From Cryptomeria japonica (Eukaryota; Streptophyta; Pinopsida; Cupressales; Cupressaceae), in the NCBI RefSeq assembly GCF_030272615.1, contig NC_081405.1, positions 569,343,095 through 569,407,094 on the forward strand: a DNA stretch of 64,000 nt. The letters are read 5' to 3'. Of the stretch, positions 1-13,000 are shown piece after piece (position 1 is the stretch's first letter; each line of letters starts with the position of its first letter). The notes beneath the pieces are model-generated. The model saw only the letters and a program-made list of their open reading frames with translations, was not told where the DNA came from and did not search any database. The translations under genes were made by a program, and so were the position numbers.

Positions 1-2
1 GT

Positions 3-3002
3 TCGCCCATAGTTATCACTGGGATTCAGAGACCCGTGTCTCTTCATATGATCTCCGCATTGCAGCTTAAGTGGAGCATGCAAAAGGGATGTCAGCTTTT
101 TGCTATCACTATCAGTGACAGAGGAGAAGAGGAAGAAAAGGAAACATCTCTTGATGACCATCCTATCCTTAAGGGATATTCAGATGTGTTCCCTTCAGAG
201 CTACCTGGAATGCCACCCCGTAGAGAGATTGACTTTCATATAGACCTTGTACCAGGAGCCAAGCCAGTTTCCAGAGCACCTTATAGGATGACCACAATTG
301 AGCTTAACGAGCTCAAAATAAAGCTTGAGGAACTCCTTGAGAAGGGGCATATTCATCCTAGCGTATCCCCTTGGGGTGCACCAGTCATCTTCATTAAGAA
401 GAAGGACGGATCTCTCAGATTATGTATGGATTATCGATAGTTAAATAAAGTAACCATCAAGAACTGATATCCTTTGCCCAGAATTGATGATTTATTCAAC
501 CAACTTCAGGGTGCCAAAGTCTTTTCCAAAATTGATTTGAAGTCAGGATACCATCAGCTGAGAATAGTGGAAAGTGATATCCACAAGACTGCATTTCATA
601 TTGGATGTGGCCACTATGAGTTCACCGTGGTTCCATTCGGTCTTACGAATGCTCTAGCTATTTTTATGAGCCTCATGAATGGGGTATTCTACACATTTCT
701 CGACCACTTTGTAATTGTGTTTCTCGATGATATACTGCTATATTCTCGGAATGAGAAGGAGCATGAGGAGCACCTAAAACAGGTATTGCAGTGTTTGCAG
801 GATAATCAGTTGTTTGGCAGTTTGTCAAAGTGTGCTTTATTTTGATTAGAGGTCAAGTACCTTGGGGACGTTATTTCCAGTGCTGGGATCTCAGTTGACC
901 CATCAAAGATCAGGGCTATTATGGATTGGCCAGCACCAACCAGTGTGACAGAGGTCAGGAGCTTCATGGGCTTAGCAGGTTATTACCGATGTTTTGTTGA
1001 GGGATTCTCCAAAGTCGCATATCCTATTACTTCTTTTTAGCGTAAAGGGAAGAAATTTGAGTGGACAGAGAAGTGTGAGAAGGCCTTTCAGGATCTCAAA
1101 AAGGCACTTACTAGTGCTCCTATCCTTGTTGTACCAGATCCCTTAGTTGACTTCATGGTTTGTACAGATGCTTCACTAGAGGGTTTAGGAGCAGTTCTTA
1201 TGCAGGATGGTAGGGCTATAGCTTTCTAGTCTAGGAAACTTAAGACTCATGAACTTAATTATCCTACTCATGACCTTGAGCTAGCAGCAATAGTGCATGC
1301 ACTTGTGAGGTGGAGACACTTCCTTTTGGGTCATCACTTTGAGTTGCATTCAGATCATTAGAGTCTTCAGTACATTTTCACTTAGCCGAACCTTAATGCA
1401 CATCAAAGGAGATGGATGGAGTTCTTGTGCAAATATGATTTTGATGTTCACTACATCAAAGGAAAGGAAAATGTAGTTGTAGATGCTTTGAGTAGGAGAC
1501 GTCACAAGATTTACACCATATCTATGGGAATGGATTTGAGAGACCGTATACTATAGCATTTGCCAGAGGATGGATGGTATGCAGAGGTTTGTCAGGTATT
1601 AGGATCTTAGGTTAATCTAGAGGGGAAATATGTTGATTATTCTTTGGAGTCCGATGGACTATTACGCCATAGAGGGCACATCTATGTACCTTCCTTTGGG
1701 GAATTGTGAGAGTTCATTGTCATGGAGGCTCATAGAGCCCCTTATGCAGCGCATCCCTGAGTTAAAAAGATGCATGCTGACTTGAGGCAGTTATATCATT
1801 GGCCAAGAATGCGGCAGCTCATTGCTGAGTTAGTAGCCTAATGCCTCGAGTGTCAGAGAGTAAAGGCGGAGCACCGCCATCCAGGTGGGTTGCTCCAGTC
1901 TCATGCTATACCAAAGTGGAAGTGGGATACTATATCCATGGATTTCATCATTGGTCTTCCTATGTCTTCTCGTTGCCATGATGCCATCTTGGTGACAATT
2001 GACAAGTTGACCAAAGTGGCTCACTTTTCACTAGTTCGAACTACCTTCACAACACCAGCAGTAGCACAGGTGTTCTTGCGAGACATTGTCAGACTTCATG
2101 GTGTTCCACGCAAGATTATTTCTGATAGAGATTCCCTCTTCACTTCTTCCTTCTGGAAGGCATTACAGGCAGCTATGGGCACTAAGCTCAATTTCAGTAC
2201 CGCCTATCACCCGAAAATGGGTGGTCAGACAGAGAGGGTTAATCAAGTGTTAGAGGATATGCCTTGCATGTACATCATGGATCATCAGGCCAGATGGGAA
2301 GAGTACCTTCCCTTAGTGGATTTTGCCTATAACAATGGGCATCACACTTCTTTGGGGATGCCACCCTATCAGGCATTATACAGCAGGCCTTGCAGGACAC
2401 CGTTGAGTTGGGACCGCATAGAGGACAGAGTTGCTATTGGTCCTGAGATAGTTCGGGATATGGAACAATAGGTAGATATGATTAGGCAGCGTCTTAGAGA
2501 GGCACAAGATAGACAAAAGAAATATGCTAATGTGAAGAGGATAGATCATAGCTACTTGGTTGGAGATAGAGTCTTCTTGAGAGTGCGGTTGCATAAGAGT
2601 CCAATCCATTACGGAAAGGGTTCTAAGCTCGCACCTCGCTTTGTAGGACCCTTTGAGATCCTTGAGAGGATAGGCCCAGTTGCCTACCATTTAGCATTGC
2701 CACCTAGCCTGTCATGCATCCATGATGTGTTTCATGTATTAGTTTTGAGGAAATATATCTATGATGAGTTTCATATTTTAGATTGGGATGCCTTGCAGGT
2801 GGAGTCGGACAGGCAGCTAGCTTTGGAGCCCATTCACATTTTGGCACCCCAGACGCTGGCCCTTCAAGGTCGAGAGCTGGACCAGGTTAGGGTCCAGTGG
2901 GATTGCTATGATGAGGTTACAGCTTCATGGGAGGACACAGCATGTATGAGATCAGATTACCCCCACCTTTTTGATGAACTCCAGGAGGAAGTTCATGCCT
3001 AG
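3..3002 (+). pseudogene. G pol: RT, RNase H, integrase, chromodomain-like tail; broken by in-frame stops
   Basis: A Ty3/gypsy polyprotein readable in a single frame from the window edge to the natural TAG at 3000-3002. RT spans roughly 160-900, with the FLDD form of the catalytic box near 725. RNase H (TDAS motif) lies around 1150-1500. Integrase covers about 1780-2480 and keeps the catalytic D, D, E positions (MDFI, SDRD, ERVNQ contexts). A chromodomain-like tail occupies about 2820-3000. Thirteen stops interrupt it, at 438, 465, 843, 1038, 1227, 1359, 1383, 1554, 1608, 1707, 1758, 1839 and 2469. There is no frameshift. Eight stops are TAG, most where a glutamine is expected. It cannot make a functional polyprotein. 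Confidence 0.92.
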
Positions 3003-3012
3003 AGGGGGAGGG
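3001..3012 (+). other. Polypurine tract of element G
   Basis: A run of 12 purines directly follows the pol stop and directly precedes the TGTGAGG start of the LTR, the usual site where plus-strand DNA synthesis is primed in LTR retrotransposons. Confidence 0.8.
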
Positions 3013-5881
3013 TGTGAGGCCCCACCACGACTCAGTCTGGCATTTCAATGGTTTTTATGTTGAGACTATTATGGATGCTTTATTTTTATGCATTTTGGAT
3101 TTAGAACTTATATGATTCCATGATTGGGATAACATTGCTATATGTTGATACTTCATTTATATGCTTTATGATATAGAACAATACATGATTTTTGAATAGG
3201 ATGAATTTGCGATGATAAATATCATTATTGAATTTGCAGTGATAAATGTCGTTATCGAATTTGCAGGACTTTACTATGATGATAGAAATAGGATGTATGT
3301 TTTATGTGTGGATCAAAATTATGAGAATTAGGATAATTGCTTATGTGAAATTACTTCGATATAAGATGTATTAAATTGTTCAAATGTAAATTGTATGCAA
3401 GTGTTTGATGTGTATTATTATTCTTGTGTTTTATATTATATGAGGTTATTTGAAGTTACTAATGTGTAATTGAGATGCACAGGAAGTTATCCATGTGACC
3501 ATGGAAATATTCTGGAGAACCAAACCTAGACCTATGTATGTTCATAAAACCAAGGTTTGTCTATTTGGAGAGACAACACCCCGTTTGTGTCGTATTTTAT
3601 TTGTAATAGTAAATGATGCATAGATGTTATATGTTATTTAATTGATTTAAGTAAATCCAACAAGAGACACGATTTCATGTATAATTTTGTAAAAGTATTT
3701 TCTTTGCGTCACTTGACACATGTGTGGATTTATGTTTGAATTTTTAAATTTGTCTCTTGGAGGGAATTGTTTAACTATAGCTTTTTCAATTAATGTAATG
3801 TGATTTCCATAAATGCCTTGGGTAAAGAATGTTTGGGATGGTCAACATAGGTTTGACCCGAAAATAAACTTCAGAGGGGTTTAAAAAGGGTTAAATGGAC
3901 ACCTAGGGGTAGTTTAATAGGGTTTCCTAAAGCCCATAAGGTATACCTAAGGGTTAGGGGTAATTTTAGGCAAGTTTCTACTCCCATGTGACCTTTTAGA
4001 CACCCTAAAAAGTGACTTTTCTAAGTTGTGCAAAAATTGAAATTAGAAGACTTGAACTAAGTTGTAAACCTTCCTTTTCGAATGAGATTTCCCTTTCCCA
4101 TTTTACCTTACCTTCCGTTTTAGTTTTTAGAAACTTGTGAGAACTCTCACAAAGGGCTTCTTAAGCAAGAATTAGAAAATTAGTGGGTAATCACCCACTC
4201 TCCATTTTTGGAGACAAAAGAGTTTTGAAAAGAAAAAGATAGATTTGGGATTTAGAATTTGGCTAAGGGTGGAAAGAAAAGACTTGTTGAATTGGGTTGC
4301 TCATCCTCAACAAAACTAGCATACCTTTGGGCAGTTCAAGGTTGGTTCTACTTTTCTTGTAATGTTTTCTTATTTCATGTTGTTTGAAAGAAATGCTTGT
4401 GTAAAAGACAAGTTTTTGTGCATGTATTGCTTGGAAATTTATTTGGTGTTTTGTGCTTATGCAATGTATGTGTTTTGGGAGTAATCAAGTTCTCCTACTC
4501 TTGGGAGAGGGGAAGGTCTTGTGGGTGGTAGAAGTGACAACCCTCGAGTGAGAGGCTCTCGTTATGAGAGTGATCATAAGGGATTTTATGTGACCCTTGC
4601 TGCATTGCTTGTTTATGCATTGGGGGTCATAACGACTGAAATAAGGCATGAATGCGTTGGGGGGCATAAGGAATATGGGGTTGTTATACTTGATGTATTT
4701 GGTTTTCCATGAGGTTGCTATATGTTTTTCCATACTTGCAGTCTCCTCAGGGTACTTGGTCCACTACCACCCTTGAAAGGACATCACAATGAGTGGTGTA
4801 GTGTAGCTTGGGTTGGGGATTGTGTTTGAGTTTGTGTATTTTCTATCTTTTGTGTTTGCATGTGTGTTACTTGTCTAGGGCTTGGTTCTTTGAGCTCGAG
4901 GGTGGCTACTAGTAAGCCTAGGCTTGGAGGTGACCTCTCCATGGTCATAGCTTTTGATTTAATTGCAAGTTGTTAGAAGAAAATAGCAGGACAAGTAGAT
5001 GTGGCTGGATTTTGTTGTTGCAGAAAAAAAAAAAAAAAGATTTGGATATGTATTTATTACTTTCCTCATTTAATAGAAATGAGAGTCCTAATTGTAAAGT
5101 GACAAGAGTATCTTGGAGATCAGATTTGAATATTTATAATAGTCATTTAATTTGTATTGCAGAAAAGAAAATGATTATTTTTGAAAGTAGTTCCTAAAGT
5201 TTTGAAATAAATATTTGTGTGAATAGGACATTTTAAAAAGAAAGAAAATCGTTATTTCCTGTATGCATCTGGAATCAATTTATTGGAAAGAAATGAATTT
5301 GATTTGCATTCATGTAGTGGGCTGAAAATAAAAGTATTTAGATCAACCCATGAAAATGTAAAAGTCATTTTATTTAATTCTGTGATTTTATTTTATCTAT
5401 GATTTAATATTTTTTTTAATTTGCAGAAAATAAGAGCAAAGATTTTATAGCCATCTCTAAGGTTTCTAGATTAATAAATTATAGCTATATTTAGTTGCTG
5501 TTATTTTTTTTTAAATTTGTCATTTAAATAATTGCTGTAGAATTACCAAAGTCTATCAATTTATTTATTACAGAAAATGAAAATCACAATCTATTATAGT
5601 TTTTATTTAAATAAAATCTAAATTTATTTAGCTGCTGGTAACATTATTAAATTTAGTCATTTATATAGTTGATGTTAGAATTTATTAAATACTGTCATTA
5701 TTTATATGCAGAAATTAACATCTACAGTTAAACGGTTTAAATGAAATAATAAAATTACTTTACTTTTGTTGTAAGTAAGTCAGAATTTATACAATCCATC
5801 TATTTTACTTTTGCATTTAGGAAATTTATACATACCTGAAATCGAAATACTATGGTCTATTCATTATGTAATTTCTATTAT

Positions 5882-5917
5882 ATAAAAAATATATATATAT
5901 ATATACATGCAAATTTC

Positions 5918-5951
<34 letters not shown>

Positions 5952-6012
5952 CTGAAAAAATATATATATATATACTTATATACGAATAAAAATGTATATA
6001 TATATATATTTA
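5882..6012. repeat. AT dinucleotide microsatellite cluster
   Basis: Several (TA)n runs separated by short spacers, inside the LTR of G, followed by A-rich runs up to about 6100. Confidence 0.85.
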
Positions 6013-6130
6013 AGTATATTTTATTTTATAGAAAACAAAAAAAAATATTAAAAAAAAAAAAAACTTAAACAAAAAAAAAATTTATTAGCAAAAAAAAAAA
6101 ACTTGTTCATAGAAGCGGGTTTTAGAACCC

Positions 6131-6430
6131 CCATGGGACCTTGGCCACGCAGGGGGCGCAGCTAATGTGTGGGCCGCGACTCTCACAGAGGCCGCAGCCT
6201 CTGTGCGGGCCACGACCCTCACAGGAGGTCGCGACTCCCTGTAAGGGCCGTGCTCCGCGCAGTGGGCCATGCCACTATGCGAGCTGCGACTCACACATCG
6301 GCCAAGGCCACTGTGTGGGCCGCGACCCCCACAGTGGGGCACCCCACTGGTGGAGCTTCATGCACCACTATGCCCGGCCTCCCCAACAAGCGCCGCCCAT
6401 CCGCCATGGCCACCGTCGAGGCTTGCATTC
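6131..6430. other. GC-rich internally repetitive block in the G LTR
   Basis: About 300 bases of high GC in an otherwise AT-rich LTR. Variants of a short module (GGGCCGCGACYC plus CACAG) recur about every 30 bases, several in inverted form. Open frames on both strands here are Gly/Arg/Ala/His-rich and follow the repeat, so they are not called as genes. Confidence 0.6.
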
Positions 6431-7296
6431 GGCCCTACATAAATCCTCAAAAATAAATAAATATAAAACCCTAGCCCGGATATGGCTAGGGTGATAATAA
6501 GAAAATGGTAAAATTTATAAAATAGGGGTATTTTATAATGCAAAATCCCTAGCTAGGGTTTGCATGGCTTGGTTTTTATAAAGTTTGAGAAATTGTTATA
6601 GTAATTAAATATATATATATTTATATATGTACTTATATATAAAAATAAATATTTATATACACATATATGAAAATATAAATAGAAAGTTATGGAAATTAAA
6701 GAATAAAGCATATCTTTAGATTTTGATATTTATTTAGTGTTGTAGATTCTTAATAGTATATAAAATCAAGTGGGCAAACATTGATTTTAATCAACCTAAG
6801 GGTATTTCTTATAAAAAAAAATAGAGATTTAATTGACATACTTGGATATAAGTTTTGGAATTAAATCTTATGGGACATTTTTCATCATGGGCTTAATTGT
6901 ACCTTAGTTAATTTAATTTGAGCACATTTTAAGTATGGATTAAAATGGATTAATTTAAGCACATTTTAATTATGGATTAAAATGGATGCTAGGAGAATAA
7001 TTTTAAATAGCTTTCTAAAATCAATTAATGGCTATCCGAGATTAATTTTGCCTGCGCCAATTAATTATCTGAATTAGTTGATTTATTAAATTCGAGTAGA
7101 TAATAGAACTATTCACTTAGTATTCCACATTTAATTTTATTTAAATTTTGAATATTTGAGCTAGTAGATAAAGTTAATATAAACATAGTTAAGACAAAAC
7201 ATGTTGTAGCATTTTATATTTATCAATTTAATGTTTTTAAAAGATATGTTTAAAAAAAAAATTATCCCGATCTTGCCCTAAATTTTGGGTATGACA

Positions 7297-8243
7297 TAAT
7301 ACTTCTACGATAAGTATGTGATTACAAATTGAGGGGCCTACACTTGTAGGAAGGACAACAACCTAGATCACACTGCTCATTACAAAAGGAGTCTCAATGA
7401 CTGCATAAGAATCCAGACTACAATCCGAAAGGAATAATGAACTGTAATGACAACATCTCCTATGCATGAGTATAGTTCTAGTTAAGCTCAATACTAGAGG
7501 ACTTAATCCTCTTACATAAACCAAAATCAATCACAAATGATCAACCAAGTCATTTGCATGAATGATTATTACAATATTTGCTCCTATACCATCCTCTCAT
7601 GATCTACAATGAGATCTTACATCATATATATACAAACCCTCGACCATAAACAATAAGGTCGACCACCAAAAAATAAATCCTATTACATAATTAAAAAACA
7701 TGTTGGCCTGAGACCAAACAAATAATATCCAACCCATAAGTCATCCTAGAAACCCATCGAGAAGATCAAACAACATGATACATTAAACTGGTCCATAACC
7801 TAGATAGAACTAGACCCAATTTAGATCCACACACAGTAAAGAAATAATCCCAATGAGCCATGTCTCGAACACAATCACCATTAGCATCCCGAATCCTTAC
7901 TAGAAGCCACACCAACACCACCTATGCATAATATCAAAAGATCTTTAGCAAAGCTCTGTCGATGAAACCGTCATCGAATCAGAAAACCAGGCTTACCAAC
8001 ATATAAGATAACATCTAATCACCAAATCAAAACCAACTAACTGAACATGAATTTGAGTAGCATGAATAGTAGATCTAAGCCAATTCCACAAGCCAAAGTA
8101 TACCAGAGTATACTGGATCATCATGATCTTACGAGCCAAAAACCAAACAATGAATCAGGACCAAAAGGATTCTAGTAAAGTAGCCAAAATAGCTAGTGTT
8201 GACATCAATGCAACACATAATCAGTTCCTCCAAATGGCCAACA
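7297..8243 (-). repeat. B 3' LTR, remnant right of the G insertion
   Basis: Colinear with the B 5' LTR pieces at 27713-27779, 34413-34527 and 42879-43656. It ends at GGCCAACA, which is TGTTGGCC on the element strand. It keeps the uninterrupted target sites for D (CAACC, 7359-7363) and E (AGTTC, 7474-7478), each present once, and so serves as an empty-site reference. Confidence 0.9.
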
Positions 8244-8258
8244 ATCTCCCCCTTTGGC
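8244..8258 (-). other. Polypurine tract of element B
   Basis: On the minus strand GCCAAAGGGGGAGAT immediately precedes the LTR start TGTTGGCC. The same tract precedes the LTRs of A (9824-9838) and E (35908-35922), with a close variant in D (33608-33619). Confidence 0.85.
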
Positions 8259-8395
8259 ATTGATCACAACACTAGATGTGAAAAATATCCAAATGCCAAG
8301 AAATTCCAAATAAATCTCCTACACAAGAATATAGCAATGAAGTTTTGATCCATACTCTACTTGTAGATGATATCTTAGTTAAGTTCTACAAATTT

Positions 8396-9823
8396 TGATG
8401 AATAATGATGAACAACAAATACCCTAACTGGTACTAAGAGGGGGGGGGTTGAATTAGTATATACAAAAACTTCTCTGCAACTTATCAAGTTAAAACAATG
8501 CTAACTAGTTGTCTTCATTACTAAACTTAACCATAGCAATACCGATTAAACACATTAAGACTTCAGACAACATAAACCAATAAAATTCAACACTTCAAAT
8601 ACATTCAATACTTGATAACTACTTCACCCATAAACATATGCATGTGGTGTATCAAAAATACCATAACCATTAGCTTTGCATGTATAATTACTCAAACAAA
8701 GAATACTTAATCATCACATGAAAAATCCACAACTCATGACACACAGATTTTTCATGTTGAAACCCAAATGAGAAAAACCACAATGGGGATGAATACCCAC
8801 AAGCTTATTTTTAACTCTTTTGAAGATCGCTCTATTAGGAGCCTTGTCTAGTTAAAGACTTTACAATAAGGTTATGCTAGGAACCGATCCTTTTAAAGAT
8901 CACTCGGTTAAGGGATGGCTATATACCCTGTTAAAGGATGAAACCCTATTAAAGGTTACCTCACTAGAGGATTTAAAGAGCTCAATGAACTTGAGTCACC
9001 TGGCTAGAGGATTTACAATAAGCCTATTAAAGCTACCCAGCAAAGGGATTTTCCTTTTGTTGAAATGGTTAGAAGACAATAGGTAAAACTCTGAGCTGAT
9101 AACAACACTATATACTAAGGCAGATCCTTTTCAGTTCCTCTACTCTACAATCACACTCTGCAGTTTTCACTCACTGGTCTAGCAAGTATCTCATCACTCG
9201 GATACATACACAACTTTTGCCAACGACAACAGTATCAAAACTCATCAACCTTATAGACAAGAATTAGGTCGATAACACAAACCCTAAATCATAAGCATCT
9301 TAGTTTTACAATTACAAGCGGTGAAATCCTGACCGTCCAAACACTTTTCATAGAATGAAACAATCTCAAACAAATCACAAGTCATTCTGCATCATCCATT
9401 CTTCATCACACATAGAAATCGGTAACCCATGATGCTTTCTTCTCATATCGCTAAGAAGAATGTTCATTCCTGAGGTAGACATTTAATTCTTGTGATCTTC
9501 ACATGCAAGAACCTCAAGTAAATCATTCACATGCACAAACTGACATGGCATCTTGATCTTATCCTTATTTCTTAGCTAACTCATCACAGAATATCATCGG
9601 TTGCATCACACAAGCTAGATTGCCAAACCGGAAACCTTAAAGCTGAGACTATCAACCAATAGTCACACTTAGTGAAACCTTGACACCGGTTCACTATATC
9701 TCTTCATATCGGATGACCTGTACCACTTCCAAGCTTCATTTTGGTGCATACTGATGTACCTACTTGAACACATATTGATATCAATGACAACATACTTTAT
9801 CACCGGTTCATCATATGCCAACA
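8396..9823 (-). repeat. A 3' LTR
   Basis: Starts TGATGAATAATG and ends TATGCCAACA on the plus strand, and is colinear with 14205-15587. It holds the G-run (C-run on the element strand) near 8442 and the conserved box near 8750-8790. The open frame at 8874-9086 lies inside the LTR and is not a gene. Confidence 0.93.
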
Positions 9824-9838
9824 ATCTCCCCCTTTGGC
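9824..9838 (-). other. Polypurine tract of element A
   Basis: The element strand reads GCCAAAGGGGGAGAT directly before the 3' LTR. Confidence 0.85.
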
Positions 9839-10063
9839 ATTAATTGCAAGACTTAGTGTAGCATTGCAATTATAAACATCATAGACTAGTGCATCTAAAA
9901 TATCTTCATCATATATCTTCTCCCCCTTTGACACCGATGCCAAAGTGGAGGCAAAAGCTGCAATGCTCCACTATGCTGCTCCCCCTATGGAGTAGCATCC
10001 ATCAACACATCAATCTTAAAAGATTTGTCACTGTAATACCTGACTAATGTGGAGCACACATCT

Positions 10064-13000
10064 TTAGTTTACTTAATGAAGAGGCAAAACCCCTAATTCA
10101 CCTCTCAAATAGGTAAATGTAGTCTTTGATAAGGGATTAGTGAATATGTCTGCTAGCTACTCCTTACTGGAAATATGTTGTAATACGACCTCTCTGTTTT
10201 AAATCTTCTCTCTCAATAAATGATACTTGAGCTCAATGTGCTTAGCTCTAGCATGCAATATCGGATTCTTGGAAATATTGGTTGCACTAGTATTATCACA
10301 AAATATACTCATTGGTTCAGATATAGGTACTTTGAAGCCATTCAATACATGCTTCATCTAGATTGCCTGAGTGTAGTTCATAAATGTTGCCACATATTTT
10401 GCTTCAACTGTAGACTAAGAAATACAGCTTTGCTTTTTGCTTGTCCAGGAGACTAGTCTTCCACCAAGAAATAATGCTCCACCAATTGTGCTCTTTCAAT
10501 CATCCAAATTACTTACCCAATCTGCATTGGTAAACACTTTGAGATTAAAATCACCATTGTATGGATACCACAATCCATAGTCAACAGTCCATTTAAGGTA
10601 TCTAAGAATCCTCTTTACCGCTACCAAGTGTGATTCTCTTGGACTCTTCTAAAAATGAGCTACTATGCCCACTGCATGAGCAATATCTGGTCTATTTTGC
10701 ACCACATAGTGCATCTTACCAATCATTGACCGATACTCCTTCTCATTCACCAATGCTGAATCATCTTCCTTAGTCAGTTTATAGCCGGTCAGCATCGGTG
10801 TACTAACCGATTTTCTCTCCTCCATGCCAAAGGTCTTCAATACCTCTTTGACATACTTGGTCTGGGTAATAAAGATACCATCTTTCATTTGTTGAATCTA
10901 TAAACCAATGAAGAACTTTATCTCTCCAATCAGAGACACCTCAAACTCTCTCTTCATTTTATTTGCAAAAGCATGACTCATTTCATCATCTCCTCCAAAG
11001 ATTATATCATCTACAAATACTTCATAGATCAGAATCTGATCACCTTTAGATTTCAAGTATATGCTACTATCCTCACTTGTTCTCTAAAATGCTATTTTTA
11101 CAAGGTGAGAGTGTAACCATTCATACCATTCCCTTCATGCTTGTTTCAATCCATACAGGGCCTTGTGTAATCCACACACCATGTTACTATCTTCTGATAA
11201 GGCAAACCCATCTGGTTGCTCAATATACACTTCCTCTTCTAGGATTCCATTCAAGAATGCGGACTTCACGTCCATCTGGTATACTTTGAATCCCTTAAAT
11301 GCTACAAATGTAAGTAGCATTCAAACACCTTCCAATCTAGCCACTGGGGAAAAGGTTTCTCCATAGTCTTCTCCTTCTTCCTGAGCATATCCCTTGCATA
11401 CAAGTCTTGCCTTATTCCTTACAATTGTGCCTTCTTCATTCAGCTTATTTCTGAAGACCCATTTGGTACCTATGACATTCCTGTGTTCTGGTTTGGGTAC
11501 CAGAGACCATGTTGCATTCTTTTCTATCTGGTCTCGCTCCTCTTCATCTATAAGTGCTTCTCTGGAAGTCTTGGGCTCCAATTCAGAAACCATGCAAGAT
11601 TTTTCTTTCACCTTTCTTCTTGTGAGTATCCCTGCATCTTTATCTTTATGATCTGCTTCAGATCATGATGTAGTTTCACATATCTAGGAATGACTCTAGT
11701 TGGTTCTGCTTGCTCCTCCTCTTCTTCTTCACTTCTTCTTTTGCAGCTTCTATCGGTACAAGAACACTGATGTCTCTACTTGTTTCTTTCTTAACTGATT
11801 CCCAGAAGGCTATACCCAGTTCATCTTCCACTTTCTCACTGTAGGTTTCCCAAGGCTCCTCAGGGGATTCATCAACCCTGACATTGATACTCTCAACAAT
11901 TTTTTGAGTCCTATTATTGTAGCATTTGAGAGCTTTCCTCTTAGTGGAATATCATAGAAATATTCCTTCATCACATTTAGCATCAAACTTGCTTAGATTC
12001 TCACCTCTCTTGATGTAACACTTACTACCAAATACTTTAAAATAACTCACAGTGGGAGCCTTCCTTGTCCAATACTCATAAGGGGGGGTTTTAATTTTAC
12101 CTTTCTTGATGAGTACCCAGTTCACAATATAGATTGTAGTGCTCATTGCTTCTCTCCAAAAAGTGTGAGCAACCTTTCCTTGGATGAGCATTGTTCTGGT
12201 TGCTTCAACTACAGTTCTGTTATTCCTTTTTTCTATGTCATTCTATTGTGGTTTCCTTGGGACAGACAATTGCCTCTTGATACCACTATCTTTATAGTAC
12301 TTGTTGAATTTATCAGAAGTGAATTCACCTCCATGATAAGTTCTTAGGCATTTTATTTTTTGACCACTTTCCTTCTCTACTAATGCTCTAAAGGCTTTGA
12401 ACATTGTAGATGGCTCAGACTTGTCTTTGAATAATGCGACCCACATCATTCCTGAGAAGTCATCAGTAAGAATCATGAAATACCTCTCCCTGAATACTTC
12501 TAGTTTTCATAGGACCACACAAATCGGTATACACAAGATCAAGGAAGTTTTCTGCTGAAAAAGACTTACCTTTGAAAGTCGAGGAAGACATCTTCCCAAG
12601 TTGACATTCTCAGCATAAAGTATTCTCCAGTTTGTTCAGCAAAGGAAATCCTCTTACTGCCTTGATCTTACTAGCCTTTACAATATTATCAAAGTTGATA
12701 TGACAAAGACTCCTATGCCATATCCAACTGTCATCAAACTTTTCCATTAGACACTGACTAATCTTGGCATTTAGCTAAAACAAGTTACCTCAGGTCTACT
12801 TACCGATGGCAATAAGTTCACCACTCTTTCCAATTATACTGCAAATTCCACCTTTGAACTCTAGAACAAGTCCTTTATCATTTAGTTGAGCAACACTCAA
12901 TAGGTTATGATTAAGACCTTCCACCTAGTAGACGTCATCTGCACTACTCTTTCCATTAAGTGAAATATATCCTTTTCCTTTTACCAAGCATGGTGCATCA

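Larger units (their letters stand above)
1..7296 (+). mobile_element. Element G: Ty3/gypsy chromovirus, 3' part (pol end plus 3' LTR)
   Basis: The right-hand part of a Ty3/gypsy LTR retrotransposon; the 5' LTR, gag and protease lie left of the window. Visible in order are reverse transcriptase, RNase H, integrase and a chromodomain-like tail, then a purine tract and a long LTR. The order RT-RNase H-integrase is diagnostic of Ty3/gypsy, and the C-terminal tail ending in a motif like YPHLFDE is typical of plant chromoviruses (Tekay-like by its long LTR, which is inference). G sits inside the 3' LTR of copia element B: the sequence from 7297 continues B's LTR, whose uninterrupted counterpart is at about 27713. 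The matching target duplication is off-window, predicted as TAATA. Confidence 0.88.
3013..7296 (+). repeat. 3' LTR of element G (about 4.3 kb)
   Basis: Starts TGTGAGGCCC immediately after the polypurine tract and ends TTGGGTATGACA where the sequence switches to B's LTR. The TG...CA ends and the exact switch support the boundaries; the 5' LTR needed for direct comparison is off-window. The length of about 4.3 kb is long but seen in large-genome plants. It is AT-rich except for a GC-rich block at about 6131-6430, followed by a TATA-like stretch near 6440-6470 that may belong to the LTR promoter (inference). No gene is supported in it; the open frames at 4485-5200 and 6085-6543 have no recognisable protein. 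Confidence 0.75.

Noticed and set aside
4485-4733. Opposed open frames of 63-82 codons
   Set aside because: Inside the LTR of G, without motifs or start context.
6085-6543. Several open frames of 60-117 codons on both strands
   Set aside because: They follow the GC-rich repeat in the G LTR; the composition is repeat-driven and no protein family is recognisable.
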